DNA from: Streptomyces ficellus
GTDB taxonomy: Bacteria; Actinomycetota; Actinomycetes; Streptomycetales; Streptomycetaceae
DNA length: 64,000 nt
NCBI RefSeq assembly: GCF_030406405.1
Contig: NZ_JAUEPL010000001.1
Location: forward strand, 248,001-312,000
Direction: 5' to 3'
How positions within the stretch are numbered: position 1 is the first letter of the stretch; the number at the start of each line of letters is the position of its first letter. Positions 56,654 to 64,000 of the stretch are shown here, one piece after another. The position numbers and the translations under genes are program-made. The notes beneath the pieces were generated by a model. That model was given only the letters and a program-made list of their open reading frames with translations, was not told where the DNA came from and did not search any database.

Positions 56654-57526
56654 TCAGGCGAGAGCCGTGTCCCACCACGAAGGGTCGATGTGGCCTTCGG
56701 CGACGATGACCGCGGGGCCGGTCATCTCGACCTCCCCGTCCGGGCGCTCGGTGATCGTCAGCGTGCCGCCGAGGACGTCCACGGTGTACGTGACCGGTGT
56801 CCCCGTCTCGGCCGGGTCGGCGCCGTCCCGGCGGGCCGCGGCGACGGCCACCGCGCACGCGCCCGTGCCGCAGGAGCGGGTCTCGGCGGCGCCGCGCTCG
56901 TGGACGCGCATCGCCACGTGGCGCGGGCCGCGGTCGGCGACGAACTCGATGTTGACCCCGTCCGGGTAGACCGCGGCGGGGCTGAACGGCGGCGCGGAGC
57001 GCAGGTCACCGGCGTGGTCCAGATCCTCGACGAAGGCCACGGCGTGCGGGTTGCCCATGTTCACGTTCCGCGCGGCCCAGCTGCGGCCGCCCACGGTCAC
57101 GGTGACGCCGTCCTCGGGGAGCAGGGCGCGGCCCATGGAGACGGTCACGTCCCCGTTCTTGGCGAGGTGGACGCGCTTGACGCCCGCTCGGGTGGCGATG
57201 GCGATGTCACCGGCGGTGACGTGGCCGGCGTGCTGGAGGTAGCGGGCGAAGACGCGGATGCCGTTGCCGCACATCTCGGCGACCGAGCCATCGGCGTTGC
57301 GGTAGTCCATGAACCACTCGGCCTCGCCCGCCATGTCCCGCGCCTCGGGGTGGGCGGCGGACCTGACCACGTGCAGCAGCCCGTCGCCGCCGACGCCGGC
57401 CCGGCGGTCGCAGACGCGCGCCACGCGGGGCGCGGGCAGGTCGATGGCGTTGTCCGGGTCGGGCACGATCACGAAGTCGTTCTCGGTGCCGTGGCCCTTG
57501 AGGAAGGCGAGGGGAGCGGTGGTCAT
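56654..57526 (-). CDS. dapF: Diaminopimelate epimerase
   Basis: The 290-aa protein interconverts LL- and meso-diaminopimelate for lysine and peptidoglycan synthesis. Both catalytic cysteines are present: in DGSVAEMCGNGIRVFARYL and in ETRSCGTGACAVAVAAA. The N-terminal FLKGHGTENDFVIV and the central MGNPHAVAFVEDL are diagnostic. The start at 57526 matches the family N-terminus but has no clear ribosome site; a TTG at 57556 is the only upstream alternative. It is upstream of rshA on the same strand, 140 bp apart. Confidence 0.95.
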   Translation of the reverse strand: MTTAPLAFLKGHGTENDFVIVPDPDNAIDLPAPRVARVCDRRAGVGGDGLLHVVRSAAHPEARDMAGEAEWFMDYRNADGSVAEMCGNGIRVFARYLQHAGHVTAGDIAIATRAGVKRVHLAKNGDVTVSMGRALLPEDGVTVTVGGRSWAARNVNMGNPHAVAFVEDLDHAGDLRSAPPFSPAAVYPDGVNIEFVADRGPRHVAMRVHERGAAETRSCGTGACAVAVAAARRDGADPAETGTPVTYTVDVLGGTLTITERPDGEVEMTGPAVIVAEGHIDPSWWDTALA

Positions 57527-57640
57527 GCGATCAATCGTACGGGTGGGGTACGACAACGGTCCGCGAGCCGGCCGGGGCGCCCTCGGCGGAGGCAGGCGGG
57601 CTGGAGCCGGGGCGGCGCGCCGTCGGGCCGGCCGGGCGCC

Positions 57641-58114
57641 TCAGCGGAGGCGGGCGACTCGCCAGACGGCCAGTGCGACCGGTACGGCGACGCCGACCGC
57701 GTACAGCACGATGATCCGCCAGTCGGGGCGCTCGCCGGAGCCGCGGGCGGGCAGTCCGGGCCAGGTGTATCCGACGCGGCGGGCGGCCATCAGGCCCCAG
57801 CCGGCGGCGCAGCCGCACAGCAGGAGGCCCAGCATGGCGAGGACCGCGCCGCCGTCGCCCGAGCCGAAGGCGAGGGGGAAGGCGAACATCAGGGAGCCGA
57901 GGGTGGCGAGCCCCACGATGGGGGCGAGCTGCCAGATGCGCAGCTTGCGCTGCGGGCGCAGTTCGACCTCCACCTCGTCGGGGGTGATCTCCGGCGTCCC
58001 GTCCTCGTTGAGGTCGGGGCCGTCCGGGCTCAGGCCCGGTGCGTCACTGCCCAGCCGGCTTCCGTCCGGTGTTTCCCGCTGTTCTCTGTCGCGAGGGCCG
58101 GCCTCCATCGCCAC
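57641..58114 (-). CDS. Small membrane protein, two to three helices
   Basis: The protein of about 157 aa has an acidic, Pro-rich N-terminal half (LSPDGPDLNEDGTPEITPDE). Hydrophobic helices follow (LAPIVGLATLGSLMFAFPLAF and VLAMLGLLLCGCAAGWGLM), then a third near the C-terminus (IIVLYAVGVAVPVALAVW). The GTG at 58114 is preceded by GGGGAGGG, favoured over an ATG two codons in or one 17 codons upstream. No family was recognised. Its position between miaA and dapF recurs in streptomycetes, and the function is unknown. Confidence 0.72.
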   Translation of the reverse strand: MAMEAGPRDREQRETPDGSRLGSDAPGLSPDGPDLNEDGTPEITPDEVEVELRPQRKLRIWQLAPIVGLATLGSLMFAFPLAFGSGDGGAVLAMLGLLLCGCAAGWGLMAARRVGYTWPGLPARGSGERPDWRIIVLYAVGVAVPVALAVWRVARLR

Positions 58115-58215
58115 GCGCCCTCCCCACTCGGATTCCACTGGACGATCGATGCTCGATGATGGCACGCCCTTGACCGCCGCAATGACGGGCAGGGCGTCCC
58201 GATGCCATCACGTGA

Positions 58216-59154
58216 TCAGGCTGTAACCGCTCGTTCGACCAACGCCTCCGCCTGGCGTGGGAGTTCCGCCCGGTGCGCGGTGGCGCCGCTCAGCCAGTGG
58301 ACGCGCGGGTCGCGGCGGAACCAGGAGTCCTGGCGGCGCGCGAACCGCTTGGTGGCGCGTACGGTTTCGGCGCGCGCCTCCTCCTCGGTGCACTCCCCCG
58401 CGAGCGCGGCGAGCACCTGCTGATAGCCGAGGGCGCGGGAGGCGGTGCGGCCCTCGCGCAGGCCGCGTGCCTCCAGTTCCCGGACCTCGTCGACCAGTCC
58501 GGCCGCCCACATCCGGTCCACGCGCGCGGTGATCCGGTCGTCGAGTTCGGGGCGTTCGACGTCGACGCCGATCTGGAGGGTGTCGTACACCGAGTCGTGG
58601 CCGGGGAGGTTGGCCGTGAAGGGCTTGCCGGTGATCTCGATGACCTCCAGGGCCCGGACGATGCGGCGGCCGTTGCTGGGCAGGATGGCGTGCGCGGCCT
58701 GAGGGTCGGCGGCGGCGAGGCGGGCGTGCAGCACGCCGGAGCCGCGCGCTTCGAGTTCGTCTTCCAGGCGGGCGCGGACGACGGGGTCCGTGCCGGGGAA
58801 TTCCAGGGCGTCGATGGCGCCGCGTACGTACAGCCCGGAACCGCCGACGAGGACCGGCGTACGGCCCGCGGCGAGGAGCCGGTCGATCTCCGCGCGGGCC
58901 AGCCTCTGGTACTCGGCGACGCTGGCCGTTTCGGTGACGTCCCAGATGTCCAGGAGGTGGTGCGGGATGCCGCCGCGCTCCTCGGGCGTCAGCTTGGCGG
59001 TGCCGATGTCCATCCCCCGGTAGAGCTGCATGGAGTCGGCGTTGACGACTTCGCCGCCCAGCCGCTGGGCGAGGTGGACGCCCAGATCGGACTTTCCGGC
59101 CGCTGTGGGACCGACGACGGCGATGACCCGCGGGGCGGGAGCTGCACTTCTCAC
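58216..59154 (-). CDS. miaA: tRNA dimethylallyltransferase
   Basis: The 312-aa enzyme adds a dimethylallyl group to A37 of tRNAs reading UNN codons. Signature elements are VVGPTAAGKSDLGV (P-loop), VVNADSMQLYRGMDIGTAK and TPVLVGGSGLYVRGAID. Late motifs are SRALGYQQVLAALAG and TKRFARRQDSWFRRDPRVHWL. The GTG at 59154 gives the family N-terminus; its ribosome site is weak. The product of miaB (60967..62496) carries out the next step on the same base, so both halves of the ms2i6A pathway are in this window. Confidence 0.95.
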   Translation of the reverse strand: MRSAAPAPRVIAVVGPTAAGKSDLGVHLAQRLGGEVVNADSMQLYRGMDIGTAKLTPEERGGIPHHLLDIWDVTETASVAEYQRLARAEIDRLLAAGRTPVLVGGSGLYVRGAIDALEFPGTDPVVRARLEDELEARGSGVLHARLAAADPQAAHAILPSNGRRIVRALEVIEITGKPFTANLPGHDSVYDTLQIGVDVERPELDDRITARVDRMWAAGLVDEVRELEARGLREGRTASRALGYQQVLAALAGECTEEEARAETVRATKRFARRQDSWFRRDPRVHWLSGATAHRAELPRQAEALVERAVTA

Positions 59155-59336
59155 CGTCCCAGTCTCGCAAACGTCCTGGCCCGTCCCCGAACGAGTTACG
59201 TGACGGCATGGATTCGGCGTCGTTGCCTGTTGCGAGGTTCCGACCGCCGGTTTACGGACCGGCTCCACCGGGCGACGCAATGGGACGCTCCGGACGGCGC
59301 GGAATTTCGCCCACACGAGTACGCTATGGAGTTGAT

Positions 59337-59588
59337 ATGGGCGTTTTTGCACGGTTTCGCCGGAAGGGCAAGGAGTCTGCCGAGGCTTCGGACGGGGAGA
59401 CGGCGGTCGCCACGCCGGCGGAGGGCCAGGACCCCGCGGACGGCGCGGCGGCCGAGCCGGAGACGTCGGACACGGCCGATGCGGCCAAGACGCCGGAGGC
59501 CCCGGCCGCCGAGGGTGTGGACATTCCCAAGCAGCAGTCGGCCGAGGAGGCCGCCGACAATGAGGCCGGTGAGGGCGCCCGCACGTAG
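59337..59588 (+). CDS. Small acidic protein, 83 aa, basic N-terminus
   Basis: The protein opens with MGVFARFRRKGKESAEA and then is an Ala/Glu/Asp-rich, low-complexity chain, probably disordered. An in-frame GGAG five bases before the ATG at 59337 fixes the start. It is co-oriented with the next small gene, which starts 36 bp further on. Function is unknown. It is a typical streptomycete small protein in this position. Confidence 0.75.
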   Translation: MGVFARFRRKGKESAEASDGETAVATPAEGQDPADGAAAEPETSDTADAAKTPEAPAAEGVDIPKQQSAEEAADNEAGEGART

Positions 59589-59623
59589 GATCACCGCGTC
59601 GGTTACTCGAGGGAAGGTGCCCC

Positions 59624-59878
59624 ATGGGCTTCCTGGATTCGTTGAAGGCCAAGCTCGCCCCCGCCAAGGAGAAGGTCTCGGACCTCGCGCAGCAGCACGA
59701 AGGGAAGATCGACCAGGGGCTTGAAAAGGCCGCCAGGATGGTCGACCAGAAGACCAAGGGCAAGTACAGCGACAAGATCGAATCCGGTACGGGCAAGGCC
59801 AAGGATGCCCTCGGCCGGATCGCCCACAAGGACGAAGGCGGCACGCCGCCGGCACCGCCGGCGCCGCCCGCCTCCTGA
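59624..59878 (+). CDS. Antitoxin-like (MT0933/Rv0909-type) helical protein, 84 aa
   Basis: The 84-aa protein MGFLDSLKAKLAPAKEKV then has a repeated Lys/Asp-rich amphipathic pattern (GKIDQGLEKAARMVDQKT), ending in a PAPPAPPAS tail. It matches the small antitoxin-like family seen as MT0933 in mycobacteria. No toxin gene adjoins it, so a toxin-antitoxin role is not supported here. Perhaps it acts as a stress-induced CsbD-like protein. The ATG follows GGGAAGG. A very long terminator hairpin lies downstream. Confidence 0.8.
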   Translation: MGFLDSLKAKLAPAKEKVSDLAQQHEGKIDQGLEKAARMVDQKTKGKYSDKIESGTGKAKDALGRIAHKDEGGTPPAPPAPPAS

Positions 59879-59907
59879 CCTCGTCACCCTCCGGGTACGC
59901 CTGGGTT

Positions 59908-59960
59908 CACAACGGCGGACGGCCGCGGAGCATTGTGCTCCGCGGCCGTCCGCCGTTGTG
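59908..59960. terminator. 24-bp perfect-stem bidirectional terminator
   Basis: The arms 59908-59931 and 59937-59960 are perfectly complementary over 24 bp around a 5-nt ATTGT loop. They lie between convergent stops at 59878 and 59995 and can terminate both transcripts. It is the longest perfect hairpin seen in the window. Confidence 0.95.
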
Positions 59961-59994
59961 CGTGTCGTGACGGTGCGTGTCAGGACCAGGCGTT

Positions 59995-60705
59995 TCAGGA
60001 CCAGGCGGCGACGAAGTAGCCGACGCCGTACGGGGCGTCCTCGTACAGCAGCCGGCCCGCCAGGCCCGCGCCCTCGGCGGCGCCCGCCAGGACCTGCCAG
60101 GGCGCGCGACCGGCCGCCTTCAGCTCGTACGCGAGGTGCTCGTCCAGCGCGGCCAGGGCCGCCGTGTCCGCCGCGCCCAGCGCCCGGGCGGCCCGCTGGT
60201 CGAAGGGGGCGGAGCGCTCATCGAGGTAGCCGGGCGCCTTGAGGCTGCGGCACGCGCTGCCGTCGCCCAGCACGAGGAGGGCCAGGCGCCCGGGCGGCGC
60301 GGCCAGTTCACGGCCCGCGTCGGCGCACCGGGCGGGCGCGAGTCGCTCCCCCACGGCGAGGCCCTCGGCCGGGGCGCCGGCCCACCGGGCGCGCGCGAGG
60401 AGCCAGGCGCCCACGGCGAGGGAGGCGGGCAGCGGCCGGTCGCCCGTACCGTCGCCCGCACCGAGTCGTACGCCGACGTCGACGCCGAAGCCCCGGAAGT
60501 CGCCCACGGAGCCCTCCGGGTACCGCTCGATCCCCTCGCTGTGGCCCGGCCCCACCACGACCAGCCGGTCCGGCCGCGAGGCGGCGAGCACCGCGATCGC
60601 GTCGGAACACGCGGTACGCAAGCCGTCGAGTTCGGGCGCGGCACCGGCGGCCACGTCGGGCACGAGGAGCGGGGGGCAGGGGCAGACGGCGGCGGCGACA
60701 AGCAT
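59995..60705 (-). CDS. MEMO/LigB-superfamily (class III extradiol-type) protein
   Basis: The 236-aa protein starts MLVAAAVCPCPPLLVPDVAA and continues LRTACSDAIAVLAASRPDRLVVVGPGHSEG. The His in GPGHS is placed as a metal ligand. A central glycine-rich ALLVLGDGSACRSLKAPGYL and the late FDQRAARALGAADTAALAAL follow. The overall fold resembles class III extradiol dioxygenases and MEMO proteins. Not all metal histidines are recognisable, so catalysis is uncertain. It converges on the small antitoxin-like gene and ends at the 24-bp hairpin. Confidence 0.7.
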   Translation of the reverse strand: MLVAAAVCPCPPLLVPDVAAGAAPELDGLRTACSDAIAVLAASRPDRLVVVGPGHSEGIERYPEGSVGDFRGFGVDVGVRLGAGDGTGDRPLPASLAVGAWLLARARWAGAPAEGLAVGERLAPARCADAGRELAAPPGRLALLVLGDGSACRSLKAPGYLDERSAPFDQRAARALGAADTAALAALDEHLAYELKAAGRAPWQVLAGAAEGAGLAGRLLYEDAPYGVGYFVAAWS

Positions 60706-60736
60706 GATCGCCAGCGTATCCGCTCACGGCTCGCCC

Positions 60737-60810
60737 GCGCGGGCGCGGCCGGATCGGAGCGGGCCTGCGCGGGCGCGGCCGGATCGGAGCGGCTCTGCGC
60801 GGGCCGGCGG
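60737..60810. repeat. 30-bp tandem repeat upstream of the LigB-like gene
   Basis: Units at 60737-60766 and 60767-60796 share GCGCGGGCGCGGCCGGATCG followed by GAGCGG, with a partial third copy starting at 60797. A GGCCGGCG-rich stretch follows to about 60850. It lies in the gap before miaB and in the upstream region of the LigB-like gene. Confidence 0.88.
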
Positions 60811-60966
60811 GGGCCTGCACGGCCGGCGCGGGCCGGCGCGGCCGGAAGCATAGGCCGGGCACCGGTCGGCGCGGTCCGGTGCTGTGCGCGGCCGCCGGGA
60901 CCGGCCCAGCCGTCGCACAGCCCGCCGGAGCGGCACCGAGGCTTGGCGCGGTCGCCCTGGGGGTGG

Positions 60967-62496
60967 TCAGCTGACGGTGCAGCCGCCGGTGACCGGGGGG
61001 AGGGGGGCGGGGGCGCCGATTTGGGGAAGGCCGAGCAGGACACCCTGGGGCTTCGCCGCCTCGCCCGCGTTCCGCTTCTCCCAGGCGTCGCCCGCGCGGG
61101 TGCGGCGTACCCGCGTCGTCGGGCCCTCCGCCAGGAGGTGGTGCGGGGCGGCGTAGGTGATCTCGACGGTGACCACGTCGCCGGGGCGGACGTCCTGCTC
61201 CGGCTTGCTGAAGTGGACCAGGCGGTTGTCGGGGGCGCGGCCGGACAGCCGGTGCGTGGCGTCGTCCTTGCGGCCCTCGCCCTCCGCAACCATGACCTCC
61301 AGGGTGCGGCCGACCTGCTTCTTGTTCTCCTCCCAGGAAATCTCCTCCTGGAGGGCGACCAGGCGCTCGTAACGGGCCTGCACGACCGCCTTGGGGATCT
61401 GGTCGGCCATCTCGGCGGCCGGGGTGCCGGGGCGCTTGGAGTACTGGAAGGTGAAGGCCTGCGCGAAGCGCGCCTCGCGCACCACGTGCATGGTCTGCTC
61501 GAAGTCCTCCTCCGTCTCACCGGGGAAGCCCACGATGATGTCGGTGGAGATCGCCGCGTGCGGGATCGCGGCGCGCACCTTCTCGATGATCCCGAGGTAC
61601 CGGTCCTGGCGGTACGAGCGGCGCATCGCCTTCAGGACGGTGTCGGAGCCGGACTGCAGCGGCATGTGCAGCTGCGGCATCACGTTGGGCGTCTCGGCCA
61701 TCGCGGCGATCACGTCGTCGGTGAAGTCGCGCGGGTGCGGGGAGGTGAACCGGACGCGCTCCAGACCCTCGATGTTCCCGCAGGCGCGCAGCAGCTTGGA
61801 GAACGCCTCGCGGTCACCGATGTCGGAGCCGTACGCGTTGACGTTCTGGCCGAGCAGGGTGATCTCGGAGACGCCCTCGGCGACCAGCGCCTCGATCTCG
61901 GCGAGGATGTCGCCGGGGCGGCGGTCCTTCTCCTTGCCGCGCAGCGCGGGGACGATGCAGAAGGTGCACGTGTTGTTGCAGCCCACCGAGATCGACACCC
62001 ACGCGGCGTACGCGGACTCGCGCCGGGTCGGCAGCGTGGAGGGGAACGCTTCGAGGGACTCGGCGATCTCGACCTGCGCCTCCTCCTGGATACGGGCGCG
62101 CTCCAGGAGCACCGGCAGCTTGCCGATGTTGTGCGTACCGAAGACGACGTCGACCCACGGCGCCTTCTTCACGATGGTGTCGCGGTCCTTCTGGGCCAGG
62201 CAGCCGCCGACGGCGATCTGCATGCCGGGCCGCTTCGACTTCATCGGGGCGAGCCGGCCGAGGTTGCCGTACAGCTTGTTGTCGGCGTTCTCCCGTACCG
62301 CGCAGGTGTTGAAGACGACGACGTCCGCGTCACCATCGGCGCCCTCGGGGGCGCGGACGTAGCCGGCCTCCTCCAGAAGGCCGGAGAGACGCTCGGAGTC
62401 GTGGACGTTCATCTGGCACCCGTAGGTGCGGATCTCGTAGCTTCGAGCAACGCCCACTTCGTCCACTGCTCCAGTCCGGTCACTGCTGCTGGTCAC
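60967..62496 (-). CDS. miaB: tRNA-2-methylthio-N6-dimethylallyladenosine synthase
   Basis: The 509-aa radical-SAM enzyme methylthiolates i6A37 in tRNA. The N-terminal UPF0004 domain has cysteines at [19 protein letters not shown] and [10 protein letters not shown]. The radical-SAM cluster motif is [12 protein letters not shown]-domain sequence ([18 protein letters not shown]) closes the protein, followed by a Pro-rich tail. It acts after MiaA, whose gene is at 58216..59154. The start GTG at 62496 fits the conserved N-terminus; the ribosome site is weak. An array of short repeats lies just upstream. Confidence 0.95.
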   Translation of the reverse strand: MTSSSDRTGAVDEVGVARSYEIRTYGCQMNVHDSERLSGLLEEAGYVRAPEGADGDADVVVFNTCAVRENADNKLYGNLGRLAPMKSKRPGMQIAVGGCLAQKDRDTIVKKAPWVDVVFGTHNIGKLPVLLERARIQEEAQVEIAESLEAFPSTLPTRRESAYAAWVSISVGCNNTCTFCIVPALRGKEKDRRPGDILAEIEALVAEGVSEITLLGQNVNAYGSDIGDREAFSKLLRACGNIEGLERVRFTSPHPRDFTDDVIAAMAETPNVMPQLHMPLQSGSDTVLKAMRRSYRQDRYLGIIEKVRAAIPHAAISTDIIVGFPGETEEDFEQTMHVVREARFAQAFTFQYSKRPGTPAAEMADQIPKAVVQARYERLVALQEEISWEENKKQVGRTLEVMVAEGEGRKDDATHRLSGRAPDNRLVHFSKPEQDVRPGDVVTVEITYAAPHHLLAEGPTTRVRRTRAGDAWEKRNAGEAAKPQGVLLGLPQIGAPAPLPPVTGGCTVS

Positions 62497-62556
62497 CCAT
62501 CAAGGGTAAGGGGGTGCCGGGGGTACCCCCGGCCACTGATCACCGCGCCGGGCGCC

Positions 62557-62648
62557 GGGGAGGCTCCGCCGGACGGGGAGGCGTGGCGGGACGGGAGGCT
62601 TCGCGGGACGAGAGGCTTCGCGGGCGGAGAGGCTTCGCGGGACGGGGA
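62557..62648. repeat. Five 17-18-bp tandem repeats upstream of miaB
   Basis: Units of the type GGGAGGCTTCGCGGGAC repeat five times with drift (GAGGCTCCGCCGGAC first, GAGAGGCTTCGCGGGCG fourth). They fill the gap between divergent miaB and the polysaccharide-deacetylase gene. Confidence 0.88.
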
Positions 62649-62749
62649 GTCTGCTGGAACTGATGTCTGCGGGACAGGTACCCGTTCTATATTCAGTTCG
62701 TCACACCGGATGAAACCACGACTTTCCTTCCCCGAAAGCAGCAACGCCG

Positions 62750-64000
62750 ATGCCCCGCACCGCCCGCAGGCGCGCCCGAAAGCGGGCGCGCTCCCGCACG
62801 GTCATATCCGTCGTCTCCGTACTGGCACTCGTGGCGATCGCCCTGGTGTGCGGCAGGCTCCTCGTCGGCGGTGACGACGACAGCGCCGTGGCCCGTGAGA
62901 ACGGCGACAAGGGCGGTGGATCCGCGGCCGAGCCCCAGGGGCCCGGAGGGAAGGCGGAGGCGGGGAAGCGGCGCGACGACGAGCCCTGGGACGGCGAGGT
63001 GAAGATCCTGGGCGACGGGTCCACCTCGTACACCGGGCCACAGCCGGGACAGCTCAAGCCGGAACGCCTCAAGCCGGGGCAGAAGCCTCCGCAGTTCGTG
63101 GTCTTCTCGTGGGACGGCGCGCTGGAAGGGGACGACCGTCTCTTCTCGCACTTCCGGCAGGTGGCCAAGGAGAGCAAGGCCCATATGACGCTCTTCCTGA
63201 CCGGGATCTATCTGCTGCCTTCGGCGAAGAAGGATCTGTACAGCCCGCCGCAGCACGGGCGCGGCGCGGCAGCCATCTCGTACCCCACCGAGGAGCACAT
63301 CAGGACCACGCTGGAGCAGCTGGGCGGGGCCTGGAAGGACGGGCACGAGATCGGCTCGCATTTCAACGGGCACTTCTGCGGCGCCAAGGGCGGCGGGGAC
63401 TGGAGCGTCGCGGAGTGGAAGAGCGAGACGCGGCAGATGTACGACATGGTCAAGAAGTGGAAGACCAACACGGGCTTCACGGATCTGCCGCCGCTGCCCT
63501 TCGATCCGGACCGTGAGTTCACCGGGGGCCGGGCGCCGTGCCTGGAGGGCCAGAAGACGCTCATCCCCGCGGTCAAGCAGTTCGGCTGGCGCTATGACGC
63601 CAGCTCACCCGGTGACTTCCAGATATGGCCCAAGAAGAAGAACGGTATCTGGGACTTTCCGCTCCAGATGGTGCCGTACCCGGGCAAGGAGGTCCAGGTG
63701 CTCTCCATGGACTTCAACTTCCTCTACAACCAGTCCAAGGGCGAGACGAACGGGAATCCGGCCCTGTACCCCACCTGGGAGAAGACCACCCGCGACGCCT
63801 ATATGAACGGCTTCAACCGGGTCTTCAACGGCAGCCGCGCGCCGATGTTCATCGGCAACCACTTCGAGCAGTGGAACGGCGGCATCTATATGAACGCGGT
63901 GGAGGACGTCATGCGGGAGGTCTGCCCCCGTAAGGAAGTGAAGTGCGTGTCCTTCCGGGAGCTGGCCGACTGGATGGACGCCCAGGACCCGAAGGTGCTC
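62750..64000 (+). CDS. Membrane-anchored polysaccharide deacetylase-like protein, 3' end outside window
   Basis: The frame is open from the ATG at 62750 to the window edge (417 codons). A basic N-terminus (RTARRRARKRARSR) precedes one hydrophobic segment VISVVSVLALVAIALVCG, a signal anchor. An acidic Gly-rich linker follows. The catalytic region has QFVVFSWDGALEGDD (the TFDD-like motif with Trp-Asp), then HEIGSHFNGHFCGAKGGGDW, close to the HxxxH metal motif of NodB-type enzymes. FRAPCLEGQ-like GGRAPCLEGQKTL and FGWRYDASSPGDF support that family. The ATG lacks a strong ribosome site. The substrate may be cell-wall or surface glycan. Confidence 0.8.
   Translation, partial: MPRTARRRARKRARSRTVISVVSVLALVAIALVCGRLLVGGDDDSAVARENGDKGGGSAAEPQGPGGKAEAGKRRDDEPWDGEVKILGDGSTSYTGPQPGQLKPERLKPGQKPPQFVVFSWDGALEGDDRLFSHFRQVAKESKAHMTLFLTGIYLLPSAKKDLYSPPQHGRGAAAISYPTEEHIRTTLEQLGGAWKDGHEIGSHFNGHFCGAKGGGDWSVAEWKSETRQMYDMVKKWKTNTGFTDLPPLPFDPDREFTGGRAPCLEGQKTLIPAVKQFGWRYDASSPGDFQIWPKKKNGIWDFPLQMVPYPGKEVQVLSMDFNFLYNQSKGETNGNPALYPTWEKTTRDAYMNGFNRVFNGSRAPMFIGNHFEQWNGGIYMNAVEDVMREVCPRKEVKCVSFRELADWMDAQDPKVL

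Overview
The window is a very GC-rich actinobacterial chromosome segment with the gene content and order of Streptomyces. Marker genes are whiH next to hrdB, the divergent nrdRJ/lexA pair, a two-gene topoisomerase IV locus (parC, parE), an rsh gene, and the miaB-miaA-dapF-hflX block. GTG starts, GTGA stop/start overlaps, strong purine Shine-Dalgarno sequences and perfect G/C hairpin terminators fit this. No rRNA, tRNA, IS element, prophage or CRISPR array was recognised. About 44 protein genes are described; the first and the last are cut by the window edges.

Layout. (1) 1-6.4 kb: an M16 metallopeptidase pair (one catalytic, one apparently inactive and truncated by the window), parC, and a COG0523 metal-chaperone GTPase. 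(2) 6.4-11.3 kb: a G-rich repeat array, a CitA/DcuS-type two-component system, and a convergent SSS symporter/DUF485 pair that it may control. (3) 11.5-18.5 kb: parE, a small zinc-ribbon protein, a secreted trypsin-like protease, hrdB (principal sigma factor) and whiH (sporulation regulator). (4) 18.6-29.6 kb: an ABC ATPase-permease fusion, an NrtR-type NUDIX regulator, a glycogen-debranching-like protein, a DUF4192 protein, a RecQ helicase with a phosphoribosyltransferase-like tail, and two uncharacterised proteins. (5) 29.6-35.8 kb: rnhB, a DUF4173 membrane protein, an ADP-ribosylglycohydrolase, a histidine phosphatase, a small conserved protein and a TerD protein. (6) 35.9-43 kb: nrdJ and nrdR with paired NrdR boxes, divergent lexA with a consensus LexA box, and dinG. 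(7) 43.1-49.3 kb: a four-gene NRPS-independent siderophore (NIS) operon. (8) 49.6-64 kb: a secreted protease, hflX, an M1 aminopeptidase, rshA, dapF, a membrane protein, miaA, two small proteins, a MEMO/LigB-like protein, miaB, and the start of a membrane-anchored polysaccharide deacetylase.

Most genes are chromosomal core functions: DNA topology, transcription, deoxynucleotide supply, SOS control, tRNA modification, ribosome rescue, lysine/peptidoglycan precursor synthesis and the stringent response. The main accessory element is the NIS operon. It has a diaminobutyrate-type aminotransferase, two IucA/IucC synthetases and an IucB-type acyltransferase. It lacks the decarboxylase, the N-hydroxylase and any evident iron box in the window, so its product is not predictable by analogy.

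A second theme is short, imperfect tandem repeats (8-52 bp units) in intergenic gaps and in linkers of several proteins. Streptomyces-specific names (whiH, rshA) come from recognised sequence and neighbourhood and were not checked against a database.
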